This document shows positions 1 to 9,322 of a stretch of DNA of 64,000 nucleotides, one piece after another; positions within the stretch are counted from its first letter, which is position 1; each line of letters opens with the position of its first letter. Made by a program: the position numbers and the translations under genes. The notes beneath the pieces are model-generated. The model saw nothing but the letters and a program-made list of their open reading frames with translations, was not told the DNA's origin and ran no database searches. Location of the stretch: positions 1,302,001 to 1,366,000 of the forward strand of contig BLAL01000012.1 in the NCBI GenBank assembly GCA_015698045.1, in the 5' to 3' direction. The stretch comes from Rhizophagus clarus. Lineage: Eukaryota > Glomeromycota > Glomeromycetes > Glomerales > Glomeraceae.

Positions 1-3000
1 GTATAGCCTCACGGAATTCTTGCAATTGGGTCATATCATCTTTCATCCACATGCGTAATTTTAATGCCTTAAGTTCGGGATCATAAGCACGATAATCGTC
101 CATGCACCAGATTACTTCATCGGCCCACTCAGTAAGAAATTTATGTGGACCTTCTTTATCACCCCATGGCGTAAGTTGGCCTGGATCACCACACATGATA
201 TTCTGACATCCACGACTTTTGGCATAGGATAATAATCTTTGCAATACCTTCTTTGGAATCATACATGCCTCATCAAAGATAAGTATTTCAGCCAGAGCTT
301 TTTTTCCAAGACATACGGGATCCCACTCATCAATAGGTGTTGCCCCTAGATGAAAATACTTATGATATGTCATAGCCGTTAAGCCTGGATTTTGCTTTCT
401 ATGGTATTCCGCAAGCAAATTTGCTGGTGTGAGAACTACAACTTTTCGACCAGGGAATGCACGAATGGCTCGTGTTGTTTTTCCGCTACCGCCTTGGCCG
501 ACTAGATAAACTTTTTGCAATGTTATTAGTTTCGAATCAATAGAAAGAGGGGGTGCGTCGCTTGGAAGGAATTCCAGTGTACCTTCATAATTGATGGCCC
601 AGGATGATGCTTCTTTACGATAAGTATATCCCTCTTTTTTCTTGCGCCATTGGCCATACTTAATTTCTGGTGTTTCTAGAACAATAACCGATTCATACTG
701 CTTTCTTTTTTTATCTAGTTCAGCCTCATATTTCGCATGCACTTCTTCTAACTCTGCACTATTTTTCGCTTTAACAAAGAGGCTTTTATCGAAATCCGGG
801 AGCAATTCTTGTCCCATTTCAACAACAGTTTCATCTAAAATGGTTTCGGGAATTGCGGTGGTGTAAATGGCGTCCGTGCATACTCGTAATACATTTTCTA
901 TCGGAAAACGTTTTAGCTGTTCGAGTACAGCAATATGGGTATAGGCAAGGACAAAAGAACGGATATGTAACCACTGCCCACGCTTTTCATCACCCTCATA
1001 CTTGATTAAAGTTCCTTGCTCTGTTCGGGTCCAGTTTGGTCGGCGTTTATTTTTTGCTAGCCAGTTGACCAACATATCTGCTTCATTTATATCCCGAACT
1101 AAAATAGATGTTACTTGCGCATTACGAGCACAAGAGCCCACAAAGCGAACAGCTAAATCACGATCTGGTGGAAACTTAATGCAGGATTTTTTACCTACAC
1201 TGTATATAATTTCTCTTGGAGTTGCACTTGTAAGCCACCCCCTGCTTAGCAAATAATCGACTAAGGGCGTTGGTATCCAGCCTTCTTTTTCTGTAAGATG
1301 TTGCCCAATAAGCCCTGCTGTAAATGGATGCAAGTTTTGAGCGAATTCCCATGCTATAAGCTGAACAATACCTGTCAAGTTGCGAATAGTATCAATATTG
1401 TCAACTTGAGCACGTCGTTGTATCCTTTCTGGGAATCCATATCGTCGGACCCAAGGCAATGCTTCTGATGCGCTTCTTTCTGAATCTTCACAGCCAAGAT
1501 ATGCTCCACGAAGATCTATGTGTATATGCTTGGGGGGAGGGTTTATTGGTGCATTCCATACCATAGATTCCACCTGTGATTTATGCCAGATCTCTACAAC
1601 ATTTCTAGGCGTAGGTGCAATACCTTCTTTTTCTCGCCAGCAACGGAATCGATAAGACTGAGCGCCTCCTAGTGACTTCCAAACTTTATCAAAATCAGCC
1701 TTAAGCTCTTCTGAAGGAGCCAGTGTATTAGGCTGATGCTCATCTTCGATCCATTGACGAATATCTACATTCTCTTCCCATAAAAATTCTTCAGGTATAG
1801 ATTGCGATTTTTCACATATGAATGCGTCGTTCAGCTTCTTCCATTCATGAGAACTACGATAAAGAATACCTTCATGAGTTAGAATCTCCTTACCTACAAT
1901 CCATATTCTTGTAGCTCTTGGAAGGTTTCTTGTGACAAATGATATAAGAGCTTCAGCAATCTTTTTTTCATCGATATTAACCTCCCCCTTCTTAGTTTTC
2001 GTGCATGCGGAAACAAGTGCTCTTTCACATTCATAGTCCATATCATAGACTGAAGATACTCGAGGCATTTCAGGTATACCTCCTGTCCATGCATGATTAT
2101 TATGGCAAAATACTGTTAGCTTACGTTGTTTAAGATACCTACCACTATTCCACATTTCGTTACCTAAAATATCCTTGACGACGATTTTCATCCCTATACC
2201 TCCAGATTTTTCCGGCTTTTCAAGGATATGCAAATCATCTAAAGTACAGCCGGGTGCTCGTACCTTTTCATTAAATTTCGCAAGGGCACTTTCACGAGCT
2301 GGCGTTAGCCCTATAGCCCGCTTTGTTCCTCCATGCTCTATTAGTCGTTGTAATTCTGCTACGATACAATTCAAGTCGCCATCATAAAATGGTCCTGGTG
2401 GTCCTTGTGGTCTCGGAACTGGTCGAAGTTCATAGCAAATATGGTTAACATACTCTCGGGTTTTTGCTCTTAAAAATATATCTATTCCTTCTAATTGTCC
2501 CGGTGTTATCTCTTCTCCTGTAAGACTACCAGCTTTCTTTTTCTTACCGAAATGCCATCCTTTATCTCCCATTTCTTCGACCATACCTTCAGATGTGTAG
2601 AGTCTAGTAAAAAGTGTATACTCTGTAGAATTATAAAGAAGATGGCAAACTTCTGATGCCATTTTATAGCTAACTCCGACTAATTCATCACTATGCCACC
2701 ATACAGTTCCATCTTCATGAATTCCTGGACCATATAATTTTTGACGCGGACATGCCATGAACTGAAAACGTAATGTATAGGGCAGGCCTTCTAGCTCAAG
2801 ATTATATGGCTCGTCTTGATACTCATTAAATTTAATCGCATCTGAATCTTTCCAGGATAACCACCCCCTTTTATCTATTAATAGAAGTTCATCCAGGTTG
2901 GCTTTTCCATAAAAATGAGCACACAATGACGGCCATCCATGAGGATCTATGTGATACTCTTCTTTTCCTTCTGGAACCCATACCTCCTTTATGCCCAGAA

Positions 3001-3598
3001 AGACACCAGATTTATCATGTTGTATTTGCTCTACCATTCTACCCATTCTCCAATCACTGGCCACCCCAATAACATATTCTTCATCATCATCCATTAGATC
3101 CCGAATTTTCTTAGCATAACTATTTGTTATATGTGGTTTATATGCCTCTCTAGAAAGCTTCCAATACTCAAATCCATGTTCGTTTTTTACCTTTTTGGGC
3201 GCTAACTTTGGAATTCGTCTTGAAAACCACCAAATTGATCCATCCTCATGCTGTTCTGGATTTTCTTTTCCTAGCCACTCTTGCTTGTCTGCCCATTCAT
3301 CAAATGTAGTGGGAAGTATCTCTTCTGATTCTTTTGGCTTAAAACCCTTTACTGGACCTGCTAGCCAGTCAGCCAATTCATCTATAGATTTGTTTTGCGA
3401 AACATCATGCGTCCCATTTCTTTTTTCCTTTTTCCGGTCAGCTACCACCTGAAGTTGTGCGATTTCCTCTTGATACTTAGCAAGCAAATCATTGGAACGT
3501 GGGTATGGTATCGTGTCTAGCGTTACCCCCTTAAGCTCTGCAAGTTTGGCTCGAATTTCTTTACGAATATTTGCTTGGCTAGCTTGACGAGATGACAT
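1..3598 (-). CDS. PolB-like polymerase fused to SF1 helicase (partial)
   Basis: A single frame opens at an ATG at 3598 and stays open to the window edge, giving at least 1199 codons. The N-terminal half (about residues 1-650) is not recognised. Around residue 695 a motif A-like string (IDLRGAYLGCE) appears, and around residue 909 a motif C-like string (RVCTDAIYT) preceded by LAYTHIAVLEQL, the spacing and order of a family B polymerase palm. From about residue 1034 there is a Walker A (GQGGSGKTT), then a Walker B (LIFDEACM) and a GDPGQLTPW motif III, which point to a superfamily 1 RecD/Pif1-like helicase. The C-terminus lies outside the window. It may replicate a large mobile or virus-like element; whether it belongs to the element at 4.2-13.7 kb is not shown. 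The motifs are seen; the polymerase assignment is inferred and less sure than the helicase. Confidence 0.75.
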   Translation of the reverse strand, partial: MSSRQASQANIRKEIRAKLAELKGVTLDTIPYPRSNDLLAKYQEEIAQLQVVADRKKEKRNGTHDVSQNKSIDELADWLAGPVKGFKPKESEEILPTTFDEWADKQEWLGKENPEQHEDGSIWWFSRRIPKLAPKKVKNEHGFEYWKLSREAYKPHITNSYAKKIRDLMDDDEEYVIGVASDWRMGRMVEQIQHDKSGVFLGIKEVWVPEGKEEYHIDPHGWPSLCAHFYGKANLDELLLIDKRGWLSWKDSDAIKFNEYQDEPYNLELEGLPYTLRFQFMACPRQKLYGPGIHEDGTVWWHSDELVGVSYKMASEVCHLLYNSTEYTLFTRLYTSEGMVEEMGDKGWHFGKKKKAGSLTGEEITPGQLEGIDIFLRAKTREYVNHICYELRPVPRPQGPPGPFYDGDLNCIVAELQRLIEHGGTKRAIGLTPARESALAKFNEKVRAPGCTLDDLHILEKPEKSGGIGMKIVVKDILGNEMWNSGRYLKQRKLTVFCHNNHAWTGGIPEMPRVSSVYDMDYECERALVSACTKTKKGEVNIDEKKIAEALISFVTRNLPRATRIWIVGKEILTHEGILYRSSHEWKKLNDAFICEKSQSIPEEFLWEENVDIRQWIEDEHQPNTLAPSEELKADFDKVWKSLGGAQSYRFRCWREKEGIAPTPRNVVEIWHKSQVESMVWNAPINPPPKHIHIDLRGAYLGCEDSERSASEALPWVRRYGFPERIQRRAQVDNIDTIRNLTGIVQLIAWEFAQNLHPFTAGLIGQHLTEKEGWIPTPLVDYLLSRGWLTSATPREIIYSVGKKSCIKFPPDRDLAVRFVGSCARNAQVTSILVRDINEADMLVNWLAKNKRRPNWTRTEQGTLIKYEGDEKRGQWLHIRSFVLAYTHIAVLEQLKRFPIENVLRVCTDAIYTTAIPETILDETVVEMGQELLPDFDKSLFVKAKNSAELEEVHAKYEAELDKKRKQYESVIVLETPEIKYGQWRKKKEGYTYRKEASSWAINYEGTLEFLPSDAPPLSIDSKLITLQKVYLVGQGGSGKTTRAIRAFPGRKVVVLTPANLLAEYHRKQNPGLTAMTYHKYFHLGATPIDEWDPVCLGKKALAEILIFDEACMIPKKVLQRLLSYAKSRGCQNIMCGDPGQLTPWGDKEGPHKFLTEWADEVIWCMDDYRAYDPELKALKLRMWMKDDMTQLQEFREAI

Positions 3599-4189
3599 CT
3601 TATATAGAATATCTTTCGCAGTGTAATAATATCCTCAGAAAATTTTAATTCAATTAATTAATTCCCCCTCCTGTCTCAATCTTTTAATTATAGATTTAGG
3701 GACAACTTTTTTCTTCTGAAGGTCTTGACCGAAGGAGGGGCTGAGACAAGATTCTATATTACAGCTTCTAGGCAAAGGATCGATAGATCAAGGTAAGTAG
3801 GCACATACTAGGAATATATTAGGTTACATGCTCCGCTTCGCTCCGCAGACTGCAAGCACTATTTGCCCACTTATTCTCCTATATCGAACGCGCATTCGTC
3901 ATCGCTCTGCTCCTCCTTATGCTTGTTCTCTCTTGCTACCTAAGTAGTATGCTATTGGGAGGCAAGAAAGCGTTGGAGGAGCCGTACACCTCAGGTGGAA
4001 AACACCCTTGTATACCATATTCTGAAAGCTCTAGCTAGAAAACAATACAAATTAGAATTTCTGAGATTGCGGAGTCTCCAGCCAGGCAAGAAAGCAAGAA
4101 AGTAATCTTAATGAGCTAGAGGTGCGAGGAATGCAAAAAGAATACAAAGTAATATAGCAAGAAGCCACTGGAGGAGCCGTACACCTCAG
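3599..4189. other. Non-coding spacer with GC-richer direct repeats
   Basis: No gene is visible. The stretch is clearly GC-richer than its neighbours. A block of about 26 bp containing GGAGGAGCCGTACACCTCAG occurs twice in direct orientation, near 3974-3999 and 4169-4194. A short AGGCAAGAAAGC string also appears twice (near 3960 and 4085). The second large copy runs into the chromodomain fragment. Confidence 0.6.
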
Positions 4190-4414
4190 GTGGGAACTGC
4201 CCATATCCCCCCCCCTCCACCTGATTTGGTCATAAGGGGACAGCCAGAAAGATATGTACCTGAGAAAATTCTCAACCACCGTACTAGAAAGGGTCAGCTC
4301 CAATACTTAGTCAAATGGGAGCGCTATTCAGAAGACGAATCTACATGGGAACCAGCTGATAGATTACAAGAAGATGTCCCCAATCTAGTACACATTTATA
4401 ATAATACAAAATAG
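4190..4414 (+). pseudogene. Chromodomain fragment, probably integrase C-terminus
   Basis: The reading frame encodes a proline stretch followed by about 55 residues that match a chromodomain: ERYVPEKILNHR, then LQYLVKWERY, then DESTWEPADRL, with the aromatic-cage residues Y, W and W in place. Chromodomains of this type sit at the C-terminus of Ty3/Gypsy chromoviral and Polinton-like integrases, where they direct insertion to modified histones. There is no ATG at the start of this frame, and no catalytic integrase core lies immediately upstream on this strand. It therefore looks like the surviving end of an integrase gene. A stand-alone host chromodomain exon is a weaker alternative. Confidence 0.75.
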
Positions 4415-4431
4415 GTTATATTTTTTTTTTC

Positions 4432-4457
4432 GAAAAATCCTAAAATTGTAATTAAAG
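4432..4457 (+). promoter_or_regulatory. Upstream motif, GAAAAATC ... GTAATTAAA
   Basis: The string GAAAAATC followed by GTAATTAAAG lies about 70 nt upstream of the ATG at 4527. It resembles the motif found upstream of minus-strand starts at 8743 and 13573. In DNA this AT-rich a single match is weak; the pairing of both halves is what suggests a shared promoter element. Confidence 0.3.
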
Positions 4458-4526
4458 ATAAGGGTATAATAAAGTAAATCATATAATAAATATTCGAAAT
4501 TAAACATATCTATTATATACTAAAAA

Positions 4527-5003
4527 ATGTATACTGACATTGCTACATTCTTAGATGTATCCCCAAAATGGGTAGAAAATTGGCTAAATACTTCAACCAG
4601 CCACATTGTTAATACTTCATTCGAGAGAACAGATATATTTCAGATACATGAAATTGCTCGTAACATCATATATCATCTTGATCAGCTTGCAGAGGAAGAT
4701 TACTGGAAAGCTGTAGAAGATTATAAGAATAGTGGTAAAGAATTAGATTATGATTATACTAAATGTTCAGGTACAAATAGAGCTCTTAAAGATTCTCTAT
4801 ACAAAAAATATATGGATTTGGCCGATAAAAAAGAAAAAGCCTTTGCATATCAAATAGAGATAGAAAAAATTTTATTACAAGGTGGATTTGCATATAAGAA
4901 AGATGGAAAAGAAAAAAATCGTATACTTGATAATATTCAAATACTAGCTAATGGATTAGACCCTTATGAAATCCCAATACGGTTTGAAGAACCAATTTGG
5001 TAA
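4527..5003 (+). CDS. Unknown 158-aa protein of the left virus-like element
   Basis: The frame begins with a genuine ATG and encodes a mostly helical, charged protein of 158 residues. It starts MYTDIATFLDVSPKWVENWL, which could be a short helix-turn-helix-like opening, and contains long runs of Lys/Glu/Tyr. The DNA just downstream remains strongly acidic in coding character. No family is recognised. It lies between the chromodomain fragment and the convergent protease gene, and has the GAAAAATC ... TAATTAAA motif upstream, so membership of the virus-like element is plausible but not proved. Confidence 0.45.
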   Translation: MYTDIATFLDVSPKWVENWLNTSTSHIVNTSFERTDIFQIHEIARNIIYHLDQLAEEDYWKAVEDYKNSGKELDYDYTKCSGTNRALKDSLYKKYMDLADKKEKAFAYQIEIEKILLQGGFAYKKDGKEKNRILDNIQILANGLDPYEIPIRFEEPIW

Positions 5004-5101
5004 CCAGATTACTGGGGAGATGAAGATTCAGACGATCCTGCAAACTGGCAATCAGAGTACTCAGAAGATCCAAGTGATTTTGATGAAGATCCAGATTACG
5101 C

Positions 5102-5809
5102 TTAGAATATGTTAAATGGATCTAATTTTATATATTTTTTTTTATTTCGATTTGCATCTGGGATTATGGGAATAAAATAGTCTTTATTATTGCAAGTAAG
5201 AGCGATATGCTTTCTAGATTCATGAATATCATAATTATACCTTTTAAGACATGTTCGGCTTAAACCAATTTCTCTATACTTATATCCTTTCAGAACTACA
5301 AGGTCTTCTTTAATAATACATCCTGGTAAAAGCTCTATCGATACATTTTTTACTATACCAAGTGTTTCACTTGGCCCTGACGCACCAGTAATACTATGCT
5401 TTATAGATTTATCAGCTTTTAGTTTTAGTTCTGGAACTGCTTCTTCTTGGATCCAAGAAACATTAGCACAGGAATCTGCTAAACACTGAATATCTACCCC
5501 ATTTACAATTCCATTTATAGCCAAAAGATCTTTAGTATTTTCTAATTGAGCAACATCAATATCCATAGCCATTGGACCTAAATATTTCTCTTGTACTTCT
5601 GGTTGTTCTTGAGGAGCGCTTTCATAATTTTCTAATATTTTATAGATGATCTCCTGAATAATCTTTCTGATATTAGCAAGCTTTAGGAGATTTATAAACT
5701 CCGTTTTAGTAAAGTTTGTTGGTGGAATTTTCACCACGCCAGTCGATTTAGATGTCAATTTAGATGTCGATTTAGATATCGATTTAGATGCAGAACTAGG
5801 GTTTGACAT
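5102..5809 (-). CDS. Retropepsin-like aspartic protease, virus-like element
   Basis: The ATG is at 5809 and the frame encodes 235 residues. The first 30 residues are a Ser/Lys/Thr repeat (SKSTSKLTSKST). From about residue 90 the sequence NGIVNGVDIQCLADSCANVS matches the start of a retropepsin fold with a D-S-C-A variant of the usual D-S/T-G-A active site. A later SITGASG and hydrophobic strands continue the fold. In retroelements such proteases process the Gag polyprotein. Here the gene follows directly after the Gag-like region on the same strand, as expected for a Gag-protease unit, but no reverse transcriptase follows. The fold assignment is inferred from motif and context. Confidence 0.6.
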   Translation of the reverse strand: MSNPSSASKSISKSTSKLTSKSTGVVKIPPTNFTKTEFINLLKLANIRKIIQEIIYKILENYESAPQEQPEVQEKYLGPMAMDIDVAQLENTKDLLAINGIVNGVDIQCLADSCANVSWIQEEAVPELKLKADKSIKHSITGASGPSETLGIVKNVSIELLPGCIIKEDLVVLKGYKYREIGLSRTCLKRYNYDIHESRKHIALTCNNKDYFIPIIPDANRNKKKYIKLDPFNIF

Positions 5810-5826
5810 CTTACCTTTATTTGAAA

Positions 5827-6489
5827 CTATCTTTTTTTTTGGACAAGCATAATCTCTCCATTCTCACCTTGAACAAGTTCTATAGGTACATCTCGAATAG
5901 CATTGGAAGTATCCATAGGATCATCATGATCATCCAAGGAAAGTTCACGCATTGCCCTATTTAACTCTGCATCTTCACGTCTTTCTCTAGCTTTTGCGAT
6001 TCTTTTAGCAATCTTACCAGCTAATCTTTGTGCTAATGTATTTCTAGGAGCAGGTCTACCTGGTACTGCATCAAACAACTGTTGTAAATCATTAGGATTT
6101 ATGTCTTCATCAAACGGATTAGGACCTTCATCAGGGTATGGATCCTGTTCATAAAATCCCCAATCATCCTGATATTGAGGCTTAGGTTTAGGCTTAGGTC
6201 TATAAACTGGCTTTACATCTCGAGCCTTAAGACTCTCCTGTAATTGACGAATTTGGGATTGAAACCCTTCAGCCTGTTGTTGCAATAATCGACTCATCTC
6301 TCCTTGGGTAACTGCATGATTTTGTACTGGTTTTAATATAACTGGCTCCTGACTAACTGGTGGCAATTGCTCTGGAATAATTTGTCTATCCCTCTGATAC
6401 TGTATATTTTCTCGTCTTTCTCTACCAAGATGTAATTCAGACTTTCTTTTTTCAACTCGTTCAAGAAGACCTACTAATTCCTCTATATC
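5827..6489 (-). pseudogene. Gag-like C-terminal region
   Basis: This stretch continues the Gag-like unit towards the protease. It encodes a glutamine-rich coiled-coil segment (MSRLLQQQAEGFQSQIRQLQ), a Pro-Lys repeat (RPKPKPKPQYQDD), an acidic segment and a basic helical segment (AGKIAKRIAKARERREDAEL). Such low-complexity, charged C-terminal regions are common in Gag proteins, where they may bind nucleic acid. There is no CCHC zinc knuckle in this copy, unlike the related unit near 60.3 kb. It is part of the broken virus-like element. Confidence 0.45.
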
Positions 6490-7544
6490 TCATTCAGCAC
6501 CAATCCTTTCAGCCTCAATAGCACAATCATCATTCAGACCTCTTAGAAACTGATTAACTAAAACATCATTGCCATAACTTAATAGCTCAGCACTTCTTCT
6601 AACTTTATCATAGAAATCTCGAACAGGCATGTTTTCTTGAAAAAGATTGCTAAACCTTAACTGGCGTCTGGCATTCTGTTGTGTAGGAAATTCATTGCGC
6701 ATTTTAATTAGAACATGACAGGAAAAAGCTGGGATTACATATGGGTGACCGAAACCTGCTCCACCAGCAATTGCAACACCAGCTCCAGCTGCACCACCAA
6801 CAACATTGTGATTAAGAGGATCATTAGTAAACTCCATACTAGCACGATTTAGCCAAATATCTCTATTCCCTTCTATGGCATAATCAGGCCAGACATTAGT
6901 AACTAGAACATTAGCACCTACATCACCAGGTGCCATAATATTTCTTGCACCAGAAGGGTTAACCCATGTATTTACTGGACAATTAGCAGCATTACCAGCC
7001 AAAGCCTTAAATGCCGCCTCATCACCATATGCAGCACGAAGAAGAATATTTCTAAGCTTAACTCTCTTTCCTAAAATATTACTATCATACCATCTGGCAG
7101 CTGGACCAGTTAAGCAAGCACGAAGTATACCCATAGCTTTCTCCCAACCCGCTGGATTACCAGCAACAGCTGATGAATCAATTCCAATACTATGAATATA
7201 GCCCTTATATAACTCAAAGAATCTCTCAAGATCATCGTCATCATTTCCAGCAAAAACTGGCATTCCTATTGCAACGGTAGCCATATTACTTGTGGATTAT
7301 CCGGATGAGGATTGTTAACTATAGGTCCCGCTTGTCTAATTTGAAACCACTGCGCTTGAATTCTAAGAGCAGCCAATTGTGCTTGCATTCTATCACGAAT
7401 TCGTCCCAAGTTTCTAGATGTAAGTCGTTCTATTGTGAATGAGCGTCCTCTAAGTGATAAAAAAATAATAAAAGGCATCGATGTACTTCTAAAACTATTC
7501 AATGATGGCTTAATGAAGAAGCCTATCTTACAGGTAGGAATCAA
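6490..7544 (-). pseudogene. Gag-like capsid region
   Basis: The core frame starts at an ATG at 7284. It encodes MATVAIGMPVFAGNDDDDLE, then a GPAARWYDSNILGK string and, near its end, NMPVRDFYDKVRRSAELLSY and NQFLRGLNDDC. The order 'L-x-G-x-A-x-x-W(Y) ... (F/Y)xxxxRxxAELL ... FLRGL' is the signature order of retrotransposon Gag capsid domains. A glycine/alanine-rich loop (VVGGAAGAGVAIAGGAGFG) is inserted in the middle. Upstream DNA (7266-7544) encodes a basic, glutamine-rich segment that may be the N-terminal part. The gene lies directly upstream of the protease-like gene on the same strand. It belongs to the fossil element. Confidence 0.55.
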
Positions 7545-7596
7545 TAGTCTATTCCATTCTTTCTAAAAAGCTCAAGCAACTCTTCTCTAGTCGCAT

Positions 7597-8103
7597 TTAT
7601 AGATATAATACTTTTTTCCCTGATATTCTTGACATTTTCGTTACTAGGCCAAGGGCCCTCAATGCACGGGAAACAAAGTTTTTGCTTAATGGATTATTTA
7701 CTCTGTCACAATATATATCATAAAATACGGCAAAAGGTTCATTTATCCCTTTTTCTCCATATAAATCAAATAATAATCGATATAAAGCTTTTTCCCCTAC
7801 ATCTCTATCCAGCCCATTAATCTGTTTGAGTAACCAAATTTTAATCGATTCAAATTCTTCTGGTACAGAGAAATCATAAAATTCCAACTGATACTCATAG
7901 TCTCGAGTAAAGGTAAAAGTAAGTTCATCATCTTGTGAAACACATCTAAATATTTTGATTAGCTTATATATACTTTCATGTAAACTATCTATATCAGCAC
8001 ATCCATGCACTGTACGTCAAAATTCGATAGTAGATAAGCCTCTTCTTGGCTTGGCCAATGCAAGTCCACAAACTGGGCAGTATTTTCTAATTTGCTCAAC
8101 CAT
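7597..8103 (-). pseudogene. Zinc-ribbon/winged-helix-like small protein
   Basis: The region begins with an ATG at 8103 that starts MVEQIRKYCPVCGLALAKPR, a CxxCG half zinc-ribbon. The remainder is a helical protein ending in NFVSRALRALGLVTKMSRIS followed by GKKVLYL. That ending resembles the winged-helix segment found at the C-terminus of D5-like primase-helicases of DNA viruses and in some phage replication proteins. The assignment is tentative because similarity is seen only in this short tail. The gene lies between the Gag-like unit and the adaptor-motif gene, in the same orientation, and is broken. Confidence 0.4.
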
Positions 8104-8157
8104 CTTTTATTCGAAATTTTCTATATGAAAAATAAATTAATTTAATTACCTGCTTTT

Positions 8158-8743
8158 TATATTTCTTCTTTACTGCAGTCTTCACAAAGACCGCTTTCAG
8201 GTAACGTATTAAGATTTACAGGCATTTGGCACTCTTTACATAAGGCAATGTTAAGTTCGGCAAGCCTTCTTAATTGTGCCTCTTGTTGTGTTTCTCTTTG
8301 TCTTCTTTCAACAAATTGGCGTGTTTCTTCAATCCTTTCCTATAGTCTGGATTAAGCTGATTCCATTCAGCATAAAAGTTAACTCTTCTAAGTGTAACAT
8401 CAATATGTTCAAGCCTTCTTTGAGTATCATGTAAATATAATAGAGAAGGATAGGATTGCACAATTTCTACAAATCTTGGAGGAACAAGATAATAATCTTC
8501 TATTATTTCATAAGCCCTTTGAATTAAATAAAAATACGTTCTAGTCCCATATTGAACCATACGTCCAGTTTCTATATTAAGATAACTTTGCCTTGCTTCT
8601 GTAAGTGGAGGTGCAGTTGCTCTTCGAACCAATCCACTATCAAGATAATCATATGCTTCTATAACTAGCTAATTGAATGTTGGACCACCAACACAAATTA
8701 TTCTACCAGTTAATGGATTAATAGTATATCTATTAGCACTCAT
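8158..8743 (-). pseudogene. Protein region with 2-cysteine-adaptor-like motif and zinc ribbon
   Basis: Near the ATG at 8743 the sequence reads YTINPLTGRIICVGGPTFN, which closely follows the NPxTGRxI-x-xGG pattern of the 2-cysteine adaptor domain known from nucleocytoplasmic large DNA viruses and related elements. The middle of the region is helical (RTYFYLIQRAYEIIEDYY). Near the 3' end there is a CKEC ... CEDC pair typical of a zinc ribbon. The role is unknown; in viruses the adaptor domain is thought to mediate protein contacts. A strong upstream motif lies at 8771-8793. The region is broken and is described only by its parts. Confidence 0.5.
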
Positions 8744-8770
8744 CTTTTTTTATTAATACATTAGTATAGG

Positions 8771-8793
8771 CTATGTTCAATTATGATTTTTTC
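8771..8793 (-). promoter_or_regulatory. Upstream motif shared with 13639-13661
   Basis: On the minus strand this reads GAAAAAATC, then ATAATT, then GAACATAG. It lies about 28-50 nt upstream of the ATG at 8743. By eye, 21 of 23 positions match the block upstream of the SF3 helicase gene, and the flanking AT-rich sequence is similar too. It is a candidate element-specific promoter. Confidence 0.45.
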
Positions 8794-8863
8794 TAAAAAT
8801 AAATAATACCTAGTGACAAAGTTACTTCGTCATCAGCCTTTGTGCAAATTTTTAATAATAAAT

Positions 8864-9286
8864 TTATGGCTTATTGCTAAGAAGTTCAGCTAATATATCT
8901 TCAGCTTCATTTTCATTAAGTTTACGTCTAGGTAATGCTTCCTTAAGGATATGATTATATAAATCATAGACCTTTATAATTTTAAAAGCAAGGTCTGGAT
9001 TATGTGAATACTTTGCTCGAATCATGGAAACCTTCTCAGCATGCGATTCTTTATTTGGCAACAATTTCTTAGCTGTATAATGAATATAGCCTTCTGGATT
9101 GTTGACAGATTCTATTTTCTTAATATAGTTTACGTGATTTTTTATAAGATAACTTTTTTTACTGTATCCATCTCGTAAACCTGCTAATATAACATTCTTT
9201 AAAGCTTCTATAATATCAGCTAAATACGTTTCGTGCTTAATAAAACTAGGATGTTTGTTTGTGAATGGGAATGAGTCGTGTTCCAT
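8864..9286 (-). CDS. Conserved small helical protein of the virus-like elements
   Basis: An ATG at 9286 opens a 140-residue frame. It encodes a lysine-rich helical protein with segments ALKNVILAGLRDGYSKKSY, VNYIKKIESVNNPEGYI, KKLLPNKE and YDLYNHIL. The plus-strand ORF at 57100 encodes a clearly related protein (ALIKVVKAGIYYRK, ERIKKLHQAEEPQEYVLKL, TIFPNK, with IIELYKLYNKL downstream). Two diverged copies in two separate virus-like regions suggest a real, conserved gene of this element family. No known domain is recognised. It sits between the polymerase gene and the adaptor-motif gene. Confidence 0.55.
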   Translation of the reverse strand: MEHDSFPFTNKHPSFIKHETYLADIIEALKNVILAGLRDGYSKKSYLIKNHVNYIKKIESVNNPEGYIHYTAKKLLPNKESHAEKVSMIRAKYSHNPDLAFKIIKVYDLYNHILKEALPRRKLNENEAEDILAELLSNKP

Positions 9287-9322
9287 TTTTTTATTACTAC
9301 ATCTAAGGAAAAAAATATTTAA

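Noticed and set aside
3599-4189. Terminal repeats of the left virus-like element
   Set aside because: The two 26-bp GGAGGAGCCGTACACC blocks are direct, only 195 bp apart, and have no counterpart near 13.7 kb.
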